Positions 9,104 through 17,309 are shown, counted from the stretch's first letter. The stretch: 64,000 nucleotides of DNA from Roseibium salinum (GCF_026240905.1 NZ_JAPEVI010000003.1:4466501-4530500), one strand, 5' to 3'. Notes: a model not told the origin generated them from the letters alone. A program made the numbers and translations.

Positions 9104-9147
9104 CGTCGTCCTCCCGGCTCGCGCTGCGCTTGGCCGGGAGGACGACG
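9104..9147. repeat. Palindromic repeat family 1 (copy 2); likely bidirectional terminator
   Basis: A perfect 15-bp stem (CGTCGTCCTCCCGGC at 9104-9118 with its complement at 9133-9147) around a 14-base loop. Its core is identical to the copy at 4975-5002. It lies between two convergent genes, the ATPase ending at 9086 and the aminotransferase ending at 9173, where a shared terminator would be useful. Confidence 0.65.
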
Positions 9148-9172
9148 AAAGGATTATTGTTATCGGGCTTGT

Positions 9173-10510
9173 CTAACTGACCTGTCGCAGAACGTCTCCG
9201 AGCACCGAAACGATTTCGCCGATCTGATCCTCTTCGACGATCAGCGGCGGCGACAGGGCGATGATGTCGCCGGTGACGCGGATCAGCAGACCCTTTTCGA
9301 AACACTTGACGAAGACCTCATAGGCCCGCGTCCCGGCCGCATCCGGGCGGGAGGCGAGTTCGATGCCGGCGACGAGGCCGATGGTGCGGATGTCGATGAC
9401 CTTCGGCAGGCCGGCCAGGCTGTGGATGGCCTCGTGCCACTGGCTCTCGAGGCGGCTCGCACGGGTGAGTAGGCCTTCCTGCTCGTAGATGTCGAGGGTT
9501 GCCAGGCCCGCGGCGCAGGCGGCCGGGTGGCCGGAATAGGTGTAGCCGTGGAACAGCTCGATGGCGGCTTCCGGTCCGTTCATCAGGGCGTCGTGGACTG
9601 TACGGCTTGCGAAAACCGCACCCATCGGGATCGCGCCGTTGGTGAGCCCCTTGGCGGTGGTGACCAGATCCGGAGTGACGCCGAAATAGTCCGCGGCAAA
9701 GGGAGCGCCCAGGCGGCCGAAGCCGGTGATGACTTCGTCGAAGATGAGCAGAATGCCGTGTTTCGTGCAGATGTCGCGCAGGCGCTGCAGGTAGCCCTTG
9801 GGAGGGAGCAGGACGCCGGTGGAGCCGGCGACCGGTTCTACGATGCAGGCGGCGATCGTCTCGGCGCCGTGGAGGACGACGAGGCGCTCCAGATCGTCCG
9901 CAAGGTCCGCCCCGTGTTCGGGCTGGCCCCTGGTGAAGGCGTTCCTTTCAAGATCGTGGGTGTGGCGCAGGTGATCGGCCCCGGGAAGCTGCGGGAAGAC
10001 GCGCCGGTTGTTGACGAGGCCGCCGACCGTTATGCCGCCGAAGCCGACCCCGTGATAGCCGCGTTCGCGCCCGATCAGGCGGGTGCGGGTGCCCTGGCCG
10101 ATGGCGCGCTGGTAAGCGACGGCGATCTTCAGCGCCGTGTCGACGGACTCCGACCCGGATCCGGTGAAGAAGACCCGGTCCAGCTTGTTGTCCTGGCTGC
10201 CCGGGGCAAGGGCCGCCAGCCGCTCGGCGAAGTCGAAGGCGATGGGATGGCCCATCTGGAAGGACGGGGCGTAGTCGAGCGTTGCGAGCTGATGCTCGAC
10301 CGCACGGGTGATCTGCTCCCGTCCATGTCCTGCGTTGACGCACCACAGGCCCGCGGTGCCGTCCAGCACCCGGCGGCCGTCATCGGTGGTGTAGTGCATT
10401 CCCTTGGCAGCGGTGAAGAGGCGCGGCGCGGCCTTGAACTGCCGGTTGGCCGTAAACGGCATCCAGTAGCTGTCGAGAACCGGCGCATTGGACTTGGAAT
10501 GGATGTTCAT
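9173..10510 (-). CDS. Omega-amino acid:pyruvate aminotransferase (class III)
   Basis: A 445-residue PLP enzyme of the class III aminotransferases, closest in appearance to beta-alanine/taurine:pyruvate aminotransferases. Visible motifs are YWMPFTANRQF at the N-terminus, FFTGSGSESVDTALKIA (cofactor phosphate site), FDEVITGFGRLG (PLP-binding Asp) and TTAKGLTNG with the Schiff-base Lys. The ATG at 10510 is chosen because GGAG precedes it at proper spacing and the family N-terminus begins there; an upstream extension exists but lacks support. It is divergent from the XRE-cupin regulator, its probable controller. Confidence 0.93.
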   Translation of the reverse strand: MNIHSKSNAPVLDSYWMPFTANRQFKAAPRLFTAAKGMHYTTDDGRRVLDGTAGLWCVNAGHGREQITRAVEHQLATLDYAPSFQMGHPIAFDFAERLAALAPGSQDNKLDRVFFTGSGSESVDTALKIAVAYQRAIGQGTRTRLIGRERGYHGVGFGGITVGGLVNNRRVFPQLPGADHLRHTHDLERNAFTRGQPEHGADLADDLERLVVLHGAETIAACIVEPVAGSTGVLLPPKGYLQRLRDICTKHGILLIFDEVITGFGRLGAPFAADYFGVTPDLVTTAKGLTNGAIPMGAVFASRTVHDALMNGPEAAIELFHGYTYSGHPAACAAGLATLDIYEQEGLLTRASRLESQWHEAIHSLAGLPKVIDIRTIGLVAGIELASRPDAAGTRAYEVFVKCFEKGLLIRVTGDIIALSPPLIVEEDQIGEIVSVLGDVLRQVS

Positions 10511-10652
10511 CGGGGTCTCCTCGTTTACGCGGAGTGTCCGTACGATTTGAATTCGGAACAAGTCCTTTTCTGATCGGAATTATCGCCTTGAAATTCCATG
10601 CGGGATAATTGATGATTTTCGAAATATTCAACACCCTCAACAGGCTTGCGGC
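10511..10652. promoter_or_regulatory. Divergent promoter region, aminotransferase / XRE-cupin regulator
   Basis: A 142-base AT-enriched spacer between two divergent starts. It contains near-palindromic words around GAATTC and repeated GGAATT/AATTCC elements (10549-10600), plausible operators for the adjacent HTH protein. No single site is strong enough to call. Confidence 0.35.
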
Positions 10653-11201
10653 ATGACAATCGATATTGGCGGGCGCCTGCGCCACATTCGCATGGCGCAT
10701 AATCTTTCCCAGCGTGAACTGGCGAAGCGGACCGGCGTTACCAACTCGACCATTTCGCTGATTGAGTCCAATGCCACCAACCCGTCGGTGGGTGCGCTCA
10801 AGCGTATCCTCGACGGCATTCCCATCGGCCTGTCCGAATTCTTCGCCTTCGAACCGGACCGTCCGAAGAAGGCCTTCTACCAGGCGCAGGAACTGGTGGA
10901 GATCGGCAAGGGCGGCATCTCCTACCGGCAGGTGGGCGATAATCTCTTCGGACGCAATCTGCAGATTTTGAAGGAGTGCTATCAGCCCGGCACGGACACC
11001 GGCAAGGTGCCTCTGGTCCATGATGGCGAAGAGGGCGGGATCGTCTTGTCCGGGCGGCTGGAGGTCACGGTCGGGGACGAGCGGAAAATCCTGGGGCCGG
11101 GCGATGCCTACTATTTCGAAAGCCGCCGGCCGCACCGCTTCAGATGCGTCGGGCCGCACCCGTGCGAAGTCATCAGTGCCTGCACGCCGCCGACATTCTG
11201 A
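10653..11201 (+). CDS. XRE-family regulator with C-terminal cupin domain (PuuR-like)
   Basis: A 182-residue transcription factor. Residues about 6-60 form an XRE helix-turn-helix (LSQRELAKRTGVTNSTISLIE), and residues about 110-180 form a small cupin (EEGGIVLSGRLEVTVGDE ... GPGDAYYF...PHRF) that usually senses a small ligand. This architecture is common for regulators of polyamine, taurine and amino-acid catabolism. Its divergent position next to the aminotransferase suggests local control of that gene. Confidence 0.9.
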   Translation: MTIDIGGRLRHIRMAHNLSQRELAKRTGVTNSTISLIESNATNPSVGALKRILDGIPIGLSEFFAFEPDRPKKAFYQAQELVEIGKGGISYRQVGDNLFGRNLQILKECYQPGTDTGKVPLVHDGEEGGIVLSGRLEVTVGDERKILGPGDAYYFESRRPHRFRCVGPHPCEVISACTPPTF

Positions 11202-11677
11202 CGGTGGCCGGCCGGGCTCCGTTCGATTAGTGACAAGAGTGGCTGAGGGGGCTGTGCAGGGCCAGCAGGCTGTGGAGCGCCCAAATTGCGGGCTTTTCCG
11301 GGATCCGGATTCGCGACATCAGTAAGTTTCCGGCCTGCCATCTTTTCCCGAATCGGTTGTTCACTTGCAATTCGATCTCGCCCTGGTGGTATTTTGCGGT
11401 GGCAGGAGAGAACAAGCGTGGCCAAAATGCAACATGCTCACTCTATGAACATTCTATGGGTCCCGTAGGGTCAATTTAAACAGTCTCTTAATTTCCTTCG
11501 GGTGGATAATGTGTCACAAAAGGCCGTCTTCGGGGTGATCGCTTGGCGCAGGCCGTGGCGACGGCGGATGGATTTGCGGGCATGCCGAGTGGATGTGATC
11601 TATTCATCCTTGCGAGCCACCCGCGGAAAACGTGGCGGAAACGGGCTTGCGAAACAGGGTCCAGTTGGGGGTAGTTG
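11202..11677. other. Intergenic region upstream of the tad locus
   Basis: A 476-base stretch without a convincing gene; the short open frames here lack ribosome sites and family resemblance. Near its end a TTAA-N8-TTAA word occurs at about 11473-11488. It is one base off the spacing of a CtrA box, so I do not call it. The promoter of the TPR lipoprotein gene presumably lies here. Confidence 0.4.
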
Positions 11678-12196
11678 ATGGGTATGCAGATCATCGGGAA
11701 GGGCGCGGTACTCGCTGCGACCATTCTGATCTTGGTTGGCTGCCAGTCCGGTGAATTCGGTGAATACTCGAGCTTCGGAGACAGTGCCGCTTCAGTAAAG
11801 GACCTGCCCGACGTCTCCTATTACCGGGACGACGAGTTGCTTGCTCAAGGGAACGTGCAGTTCAAGGAAAAGAACTACGGAAAGTCCTATGCCATCTACA
11901 AGCGGGCAGTGGAAGTCTATCCCAAGGATCCGGCAGCCTGGCTCGGATACGCGGCTTCGGCGGACATGATCGGCCGGTTCGACAATGCGGACCAGGGTTA
12001 TCAGCGGCTCGCCCAGATGGTCCCCAACCGGCCGGAATATCTGAACAACCGCGGCTATTCGCATCTCCTGAGGGGCGACCTGCTCGTTGCCCGCCGCTAC
12101 TTTCTGAAGGCCTACGAAATCGATCCCTCCAATGAGGTGACCGCCAACAACCTGGAACTCATGCGAAACAGCGTGTCATTTGCCAAACGGGGATGA
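11678..12196 (+). CDS. TPR-repeat lipoprotein, TadD-like
   Basis: A 172-residue exported protein. A lipoprotein signal ends in LVGC (lipobox), followed by an acidic linker and at least three tetratricopeptide units (GNVQFKEKNYGKSYAIYKRAVEVYPKDPAAWLGYA; a second from DNADQGYQRLAQMVPN; a third YLNNRGYSHLLRGDLLVARRYFLKAYEIDPSN, each shown only by its leading motif in the gene). TadD-type TPR lipoproteins support assembly of Tad pili. ATGs at 11678 and 11684 are both possible; GGGGG upstream fits either. It precedes the rest of the tad locus, so a role in pilus assembly is likely. Confidence 0.8.
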   Translation: MGMQIIGKGAVLAATILILVGCQSGEFGEYSSFGDSAASVKDLPDVSYYRDDELLAQGNVQFKEKNYGKSYAIYKRAVEVYPKDPAAWLGYAASADMIGRFDNADQGYQRLAQMVPNRPEYLNNRGYSHLLRGDLLVARRYFLKAYEIDPSNEVTANNLELMRNSVSFAKRG

Positions 12197-12224
12197 CGGG
12201 GCGAGCGGCTCGGCTTCAGAGGGT

Positions 12225-12821
12225 ATGAAGTTGACCAAAGTGGACAAGACGGCCAAATCACCGAACGCTGGGACGCGTCTGGTTGCGCCAGCACGCGAAG
12301 CGGCTGGTGACGGCGCTTCGAATGCGGGCACTTCGAACTCTGGCACTTCGAATTTTGGCGAAACGAACAGATTCCGTATCCTGATCGCCTTGAACGCCGC
12401 TTCCCTGCTGACAGCCGTGATCTTGCTGGTCGCGCTGGTGTTTTCCTGGACCACCGTTTCCAAACTGCGTCAGATCAATGCGGAACTGGGCGAGTTGAAG
12501 AAGCTGGAAGAGCGCATCGTCGGCAAGATCAATCTCATGAATACCGGTTTTCAGAACCGGTTGGAACGGACGGACGACCGGATCGAGGGTTTACAGTCGG
12601 AGTTGATGGCGGTGAACGGGACGCTGCAGGAAACCGGCGCCTATATCGAGGATCAGATCCGCGACATCAAGAGAAACACGCGTGCGGGTGAAGCAGGTAT
12701 TGGTGCAGGCTCTGGTGACGGGGCAAGCGCGGACACTGCCAGCGGGGCGCCCCAGGGCTCTCCGATGTTCCGGCGCGTCGTCACGGAAGACGGCAAGATC
12801 CGCTTCGAAAAGAAACGGTAA
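12225..12821 (+). CDS. Single-pass membrane coiled-coil protein of unknown function (tad locus)
   Basis: A 198-residue protein I cannot assign to a named family. It has a low-complexity Ala/Gly/Ser/Asn segment with repeated Gly-Thr-Ser-Asn units, one strong transmembrane helix (about residues 46-68), then a heptad-rich stretch (KLRQINAELGELKKLEERI) extending through the middle and a Gly/Ser-rich linker before a basic C-terminus. A longer frame back to a TTG at 12180 would overlap the lipoprotein gene. The topology suggests an inner-membrane protein with a periplasmic coiled coil. Placement makes a structural accessory role in the Tad machine plausible. Confidence 0.7.
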   Translation: MKLTKVDKTAKSPNAGTRLVAPAREAAGDGASNAGTSNSGTSNFGETNRFRILIALNAASLLTAVILLVALVFSWTTVSKLRQINAELGELKKLEERIVGKINLMNTGFQNRLERTDDRIEGLQSELMAVNGTLQETGAYIEDQIRDIKRNTRAGEAGIGAGSGDGASADTASGAPQGSPMFRRVVTEDGKIRFEKKR

Positions 12822-12864
12822 CGCACCGTGGCAGGTCACCAGCGTGTTGCGGAGGCGATCCGTA

Positions 12865-13377
12865 TTACGCGACGAACTTCGCGAACATCACCAGATAGAG
12901 CGCCAGAACGATGACGACGCCATAGGGCGTTTTTCTCGTGCTGCCGATTTCATGCAGCCTCACGCCGACCCGCGTGTGCGCGATCGCATTGAGAAAAGGC
13001 GACTTGAGCACGACAAGGATCACAAAGGCAAAGCCGAGCAGGCCGATGGAGAACAGAAGCATATGATCCCAGCCGACGAACAGGCCGGTCGGGAACAGCA
13101 GCTTCGCATCGCCGGCTCCGAACAGCTTGAAAGCCCAGAAGACGAAGCCCAGGGCAAAGAGAAGCGCTGCGGCGGAGAGGTCTCTCGCCGGGTCGACATA
13201 GTGCTGCAGCGCGATGTCGGTGGTCGACAGTCCGGCAAACGCCGTAACCGTATAAAATCCGCACAGGATCAGAACGTCCCTGTTGCGGATTTTCCAGTTG
13301 CGGAAGTCCTGAACCGCGACATAGCCGAAGAATGCAGCAGAGGCGGCAAGGCAGATATAGAAGGCGGCAAATTCCAA
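12865..13377 (-). CDS. cpaA: Prepilin peptidase CpaA/TadV (A24 family)
   Basis: A 170-residue polytopic aspartic peptidase that cleaves the leader of Flp prepilin and TadE/F pseudopilins. The two catalytic aspartates are visible: one in AVQDFRNWKI near residue 24 and one in the GxGD motif FGAGDAKLLFP near residue 90. Four or more hydrophobic helices fill the rest. It lies on the strand opposite to flp and the assembly genes, at the end of a minus-strand group of membrane genes. Confidence 0.92.
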   Translation of the reverse strand: MEFAAFYICLAASAAFFGYVAVQDFRNWKIRNRDVLILCGFYTVTAFAGLSTTDIALQHYVDPARDLSAAALLFALGFVFWAFKLFGAGDAKLLFPTGLFVGWDHMLLFSIGLLGFAFVILVVLKSPFLNAIAHTRVGVRLHEIGSTRKTPYGVVIVLALYLVMFAKFVA

Positions 13378-13468
13378 GTCCGGTCCTCCGGATTGGCGGA
13401 TATCAAGGCGCGCTCAGCACCGTTCCCCGCAGCCGGTGCCTGCCGCTAAGAACAAGCTGTTTGCGAGT

Positions 13469-13960
13469 TCACTTGTGCGCCAGGGCGTAGAGAATGTCCT
13501 TGTGAGAATTCATCAGCGAAACGGTCAGCAGCGCCAGAAAGATCGTCTGCACGGGCTCGAACTGGCGCAGGCCGATGATCACGGAAGCTATCGTTTCGTT
13601 GATGCTGCCCGGCATGACCGGGAGCTGGAAGAATTCCAGTCCGTATCCTATGCAGAAGGCCAATACCGCGGCGTTGAAAAAGACGAGCCGCAGCCTCAGG
13701 TGATTTGTTGCCCGCATGAGGGCTATTCCGACGCCGGTGGCAAGAGCGAAGAAGGCGGCGCAATAGGCGACCGGCAGACCGGTCCCGTAGTAGAACAGGT
13801 TGGCCGGCTCGCGGATCACGTCAGGCATTTCAAGAAAGGCCCGCCAGGCCAGGGGACTTGACGGATCCAGTCCGATCCAGAGCCGGACACCGAAGAAAGC
13901 CGTCAGCAGCAAGAGCCCGGCAACGACACTCAGTTCGGAAATAAAGATGAGCCGTTTCAT
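13469..13960 (-). CDS. VanZ-like membrane protein
   Basis: A 163-residue protein with about four hydrophobic helices and the late motif IGYGLEFFQLPVMPG...NETIASVIIG. That resembles the VanZ-family pattern of Glu-containing helix ends followed by a D/N-x-x-x-N type segment. The start at 13960 is supported by GGGGGA eight bases upstream. It lies between cpaA and a PAP2-type gene on the same strand. The function is unknown; VanZ-like proteins occur with glycan and envelope genes. Confidence 0.65.
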   Translation of the reverse strand: MKRLIFISELSVVAGLLLLTAFFGVRLWIGLDPSSPLAWRAFLEMPDVIREPANLFYYGTGLPVAYCAAFFALATGVGIALMRATNHLRLRLVFFNAAVLAFCIGYGLEFFQLPVMPGSINETIASVIIGLRQFEPVQTIFLALLTVSLMNSHKDILYALAHK

Positions 13961-14012
13961 GATGATTCCCCCGTCACTTAGGCAAGCTTGACGTAAGGGA
14001 GTTAGGCAACGG

Positions 14013-15098
14013 TTAAGAACGGATCGTTTTGCGCGCCGGACTGCCGGTTTTTTGCAGTTGATCGGAAGCAAAGACCCCTGCCGGACCTTCAGCACCGCGC
14101 AAGGAGGCCCTGGCGATCGGACGGGCCGCCGCCCAGGCCAGTAGCGCCAGAACGAAGCCGGCTATTCCGTCCACCGCGTAGTGCCATCCCAGCACGATGG
14201 AGCCAATGAAGATCATGATTGCGTATATGATTGTAACGATCCTGAGCGCGCGATGTTGCCACGCAGCGAAAACCCAGAGCCATGCAAATATCGTGTGCAG
14301 GCTTGGCATCGCGGAAATACCGGATATAAAACCTTTGCTGTTGGCATAATAATCCCAAAGTAAATGCTGTCCAACGAGCGCCCAGACGGTGCCGGTTCTT
14401 TCATTGACTTCGTTGAGATGGTCAAGCAGCGGCGCATAATAGTCAAGGCCAAGCAGCGGCCCGAAAAAACAGGGCCCCGCAGACGAAAACGTCACAGCAA
14501 GTAGGTTTCCTGAAATGGCAAAGGATAAAATACTCGCAAAAAGGTATTCCAACCGGCGTAAATGATTGCTCGAAAACGTGACCCATAGGATAGAAGCGAC
14601 CATTGCCACGAGCCATGCTTGGTAGGCGTTGTTCAGGATGAACAACTGCCAATCGCCACCGAATATTGGCAGCAGCAACTCATATGGATCTACACCGAAG
14701 ATTTTCTGATCCAGTTGGTAGAAAAACAAGTCGTACTGAAACGGGACCAATTGCGGCAGGGTCGATTTTACCGTTCCAAAGACCGAAAACGTAGCAAGAA
14801 ATAAAACGTAAGTTGTGATGATGTGGATGCCGTTATGGTTGTTATTAAACCAGAAACGAGACATTTGAATAAGCTCAGTTGTAGGATTGGGATGCTTATT
14901 TACAAATAGTTTTATTGTGAGGGCAATCAAAATACAGGGGGCGGCGATAATTGCGCATAAAGCCGCATATGTTACATAAACTGAGCTTGTAATTATTACT
15001 GGTGTAGACTTAAAGTATTCGAAAGCGAAAACGCTAGCTGCCACATGCAAGACAAGCAACAAGATGGCATATCTATAAACGTATATCGCCTTCGTCAT
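14013..15098 (-). CDS. PAP2-superfamily membrane protein (Aur1/inositolphosphotransferase-like)
   Basis: A 361-residue polytopic protein. The C-terminal third has the PAP2 active-site pair: SAMPSLHT (motif 2) and GWHYAVDG (motif 3, His and Asp), in the arrangement of the PAP2_3 subgroup that includes inositol-phosphorylceramide synthase relatives. It probably transfers or hydrolyses a phosphate-linked head group on the periplasmic side of the membrane. The start at 15098 has GGGAG upstream. The N-terminal half of the gene is clearly richer in A+T than the C-terminal half, suggesting a mosaic or transferred origin. The link to the tad locus is positional only. Confidence 0.8.
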   Translation of the reverse strand: MTKAIYVYRYAILLLVLHVAASVFAFEYFKSTPVIITSSVYVTYAALCAIIAAPCILIALTIKLFVNKHPNPTTELIQMSRFWFNNNHNGIHIITTYVLFLATFSVFGTVKSTLPQLVPFQYDLFFYQLDQKIFGVDPYELLLPIFGGDWQLFILNNAYQAWLVAMVASILWVTFSSNHLRRLEYLFASILSFAISGNLLAVTFSSAGPCFFGPLLGLDYYAPLLDHLNEVNERTGTVWALVGQHLLWDYYANSKGFISGISAMPSLHTIFAWLWVFAAWQHRALRIVTIIYAIMIFIGSIVLGWHYAVDGIAGFVLALLAWAAARPIARASLRGAEGPAGVFASDQLQKTGSPARKTIRS

Positions 15099-15304
15099 GA
15101 GCTGGTATTCTCCCGGGATAGTCCGTTCTATCTGCACCATCGCAGACCGCTGGCGTGCTTTTTCTTGCGATCAGACCGCATACTCGCAGCATCCTTCTCA
15201 TGCGCAGCGTGCCGGCCGGACTTCGTTCGCCTCATCTCGTTGGCGAACTGGCACGAGGCTTTGTTCGGGCAGTGGTTAGCAGGTTAGTTCCCTCTTGTAC
15301 TTCA

Positions 15305-16576
15305 CTATACGACATGCAAGTTGTTCCAGGCGCCATCCAAAAGGTCGTCGTTCATTGCCGCCGGCTGACCCTTGTAGCTGCATACCGAATGGATGAAATC
15401 CAACAGGTACTTGGGATGGTGTCCGGCCGGAGGAACGTTTCTATCAACATAATACTTCCTGAAAAAACGCTCGAAGGTTGCTTCGTCGAAAGGTATGCCG
15501 ACCTGATCGCAGGCGTTGAGGAAGATCCGCCGATAGTCGGACGCTGTCGGTGTTGGAATGTGGAGCTTGTAGTAGAGGCGCCGCAGCCCGGCCGCGTCCG
15601 CAAGCTTGTGCGGATCGATGTTGGTCGAGAAGATCACCAGCTGGTCGAAGGGAATGGAAAACTTCTTCCCGGTGTGCAGGGTTAGAAAATCGAACTTGCG
15701 CTCCAGCGGTATGATCCAGCGGTTGAGGACCGTCTGCGGAGGTGTCTGCTGGCGGCCAAAATCGTCGACGATGAAGATCCCGCCGACCGCTTTCAGGTGG
15801 ATGGGCGCCTCATAAAAATTCGAGACCGGATTATAGGCCAGGTCGAGCATGGCCAGCGTGAGTTCACCACCGGTCAGGACCGCAGGGCGTTTGCAGGCAA
15901 CCCAGCGGGCATCATACGACGGCTTTCGCGCGGCGGGCTCGACATTGGCAGGGAGCTGCTCGGCCCGTGTGTGAAGGGTCGTGTCGAAAAAATTGATGAT
16001 CTGCCCGCCCACTTCGATGGCGTGGGGAAGATAGATCGTGTCCTTGAAAGCTGTGCCTATCGCTTCCGCTATGCTGGTCTTGCCGTTGCCGGGGTCGCCG
16101 TAAAACAGGATCGACCGGGCGGAGTTGATGGCGGGTCCCAGCCGGTCGACCAGCTCTTCCGGCAACACCAGGTGGGACAGGCTACGGACGAGGTCGTCCC
16201 GGTTGACGTGTTCCCGGGAAATCGTCTGCATTTTTATTTGATCGTGAAAGGCCTCGAGGCTGACCGGCGCTGGGCCGACATATTGGGATTGCGCCATGGC
16301 CTCGAGCGCGAAGGGTATGCCCCTGCCGCCGAGGGCATAACGCAGTTCGGACCGCATGTCTGCCCCGGCAAGCCCCTTTGCCTCGATGATCTGCAGGCGT
16401 TGCAGTTCCGACAGAAGGGCCGAAACCACGGTGATCGGCAGGCAGGTTTCGCGGACGATCGCCGAAGGTGTCATGGTACCGTGCACGTGAAGCGTCTTTG
16501 CGACAAGCTTGTGCAGGAAGTCCTGTTCCAGCCCGGTCTCCTCAAGGCTGTTCGGCGCGGCCGGCGCTTCGATCAT
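15305..16576 (-). CDS. AAA+ ATPase with N-terminal winged helix (tad-locus associated)
   Basis: A 423-residue ATPase. Residues about 20-75 look like a winged-helix module (VHGTMTPSAIVRETCLPITVV). Walker A is GDPGNGKT (160-167), Walker B GGIFIVDDFGR, sensor-1 VIFSTNID, and an arginine-finger-like GLRRLYYK follows. MoxR/ClpX-type remodelling ATPases look broadly similar, but I know of no defined function for this family. It is divergent from flp across a long shared control region, so it probably belongs to the pilus regulon. It could remodel a tad component or act as a regulator. Confidence 0.8.
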   Translation of the reverse strand: MIEAPAAPNSLEETGLEQDFLHKLVAKTLHVHGTMTPSAIVRETCLPITVVSALLSELQRLQIIEAKGLAGADMRSELRYALGGRGIPFALEAMAQSQYVGPAPVSLEAFHDQIKMQTISREHVNRDDLVRSLSHLVLPEELVDRLGPAINSARSILFYGDPGNGKTSIAEAIGTAFKDTIYLPHAIEVGGQIINFFDTTLHTRAEQLPANVEPAARKPSYDARWVACKRPAVLTGGELTLAMLDLAYNPVSNFYEAPIHLKAVGGIFIVDDFGRQQTPPQTVLNRWIIPLERKFDFLTLHTGKKFSIPFDQLVIFSTNIDPHKLADAAGLRRLYYKLHIPTPTASDYRRIFLNACDQVGIPFDEATFERFFRKYYVDRNVPPAGHHPKYLLDFIHSVCSYKGQPAAMNDDLLDGAWNNLHVV

Positions 16577-16888
16577 GCTGTTTCCCCCGGTTGTGTTGAC
16601 GAGTAATGCTTGCGAGTGCCTTCAAGGCAAGGAACGCTCATCTAGGTCATATCAATAGTTATTCAAATGCATCTCATTTGTCTTTGTATTGTATGTGTTA
16701 TTCTTCAATAACAGGAAATGGAATTGTGTCATTTTCCGAATAATTACAGTAAACTGTCGTAAATGCCGATGAAATCCCTGATTATGCATCTATTTCCTTG
16801 TCTGTTTTGCCGATACATCAAGAAAAATTCAGAAGTACAATATTCTTACGCGAATAGTTCAAGTAAAAACAATCTTTGGTTGTGGTAG

Positions 16889-16903
16889 TTAACTATATTT
16901 TAA
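16889..16903. promoter_or_regulatory. Putative CtrA-binding site (distal)
   Basis: A perfect TTAA-N7-TTAA (first half TTAAC) about 165 bases before the flp start. It matches the consensus of the alphaproteobacterial cell-cycle regulator CtrA. A second perfect site lies 57 bases downstream over the flp -10 region. The sites are in a 490-base AT-rich spacer (16577-17066) that contains no gene. Confidence 0.6.
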
Positions 16904-16931
16904 GACAGTGCTTACGCAGAGTTATATTTCG

Positions 16932-16960
16932 TTGACTCCCAATTGTTAAAATTTTATTAA
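16932..16960 (+). promoter_or_regulatory. flp promoter with overlapping CtrA box
   Basis: TTGACT (16932-16937), a 17-base spacer and TATTAA (16955-16960) give a good sigma-70 promoter. A perfect TTAA-N7-TTAA (16946-16960) spans the spacer and -10 element. The predicted leader is about 100 nt and ends in an AAGGGGAAAAGG ribosome-binding region before the flp ATG at 17067. In Caulobacter, pilA transcription depends on CtrA, so this arrangement fits known biology. Confidence 0.6.
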
Positions 16961-17066
16961 ATAAAGTCAGGAGCAAGGCAATCCCTTGAAGATTTTGGGG
17001 CGCCCTCCGTTGCGGCAAGAGATCCAAAAACCGTTGCCGTTCCGACAATTATAAGGGGAAAAGGTT

Positions 17067-17267
17067 ATGAAAATGGTTGAAATGATCAAGGCATTCTCCC
17101 GCGAGGAAGACGGGGTTGCGCTTACTGAATATCTGATGCTTCTCGGCTTGTTGATTGGTGGGGTCATCCTTGCAGTTACGACTGCGGGCTCAAATCTGGC
17201 GGCTGCGTGGACCAGCTGGGGAACCTGGTGGACAACCACTCTTACGCCCCCTCCTGCTGGTGGCTAA
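17067..17267 (+). CDS. flp: Flp/Fap-type major pilin
   Basis: A 66-residue class IVb prepilin. A short basic/acidic leader ends in EEDG, followed by VALTEYLMLLGLLIGGVILAV with the Glu-Tyr pair at mature positions 5-6, the hallmark of Flp pilins. A short Trp/Thr/Pro-rich tail completes it. It would be cleaved by CpaA and polymerised by the Tad machine. The gene stands alone with its own CtrA-type promoter and a strong hairpin after it, consistent with pilin being made in excess over the assembly proteins. Confidence 0.93.
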   Translation: MKMVEMIKAFSREEDGVALTEYLMLLGLLIGGVILAVTTAGSNLAAAWTSWGTWWTTTLTPPPAGG

Positions 17268-17278
17268 TGGTAAGTCCT

Positions 17279-17309
17279 GCGGCCGCGCCATGTGAGGTGG
17301 CGCGGCTGC
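17279..17309 (+). terminator. Strong hairpin between flp and cpaB
   Basis: The arms GCGGCCGCGCCA (17279-17290) and TGGCGCGGCTGC (17298-17309) pair at 11 of 12 positions around a seven-base loop. There is no clear U-tract, so it may act as a partial terminator or as a 3' stabilising structure on the flp mRNA. The remaining gap to cpaB holds nothing I recognise. Confidence 0.6.

Noticed and set aside
9083..9472. 129-codon plus-strand frame over the aminotransferase 3' end
   Set aside because: It is antisense to a well-supported aminotransferase and crosses the hairpin repeat.
11473..11488. TTAA-N8-TTAA word upstream of the TPR lipoprotein gene
   Set aside because: Spacing is eight, not seven, so it does not meet the CtrA consensus.
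13988..14010. TTAG-N7-TTAA word between the VanZ-like and PAP2 genes
   Set aside because: One half-site mismatch and a single occurrence; too weak to call a CtrA site.
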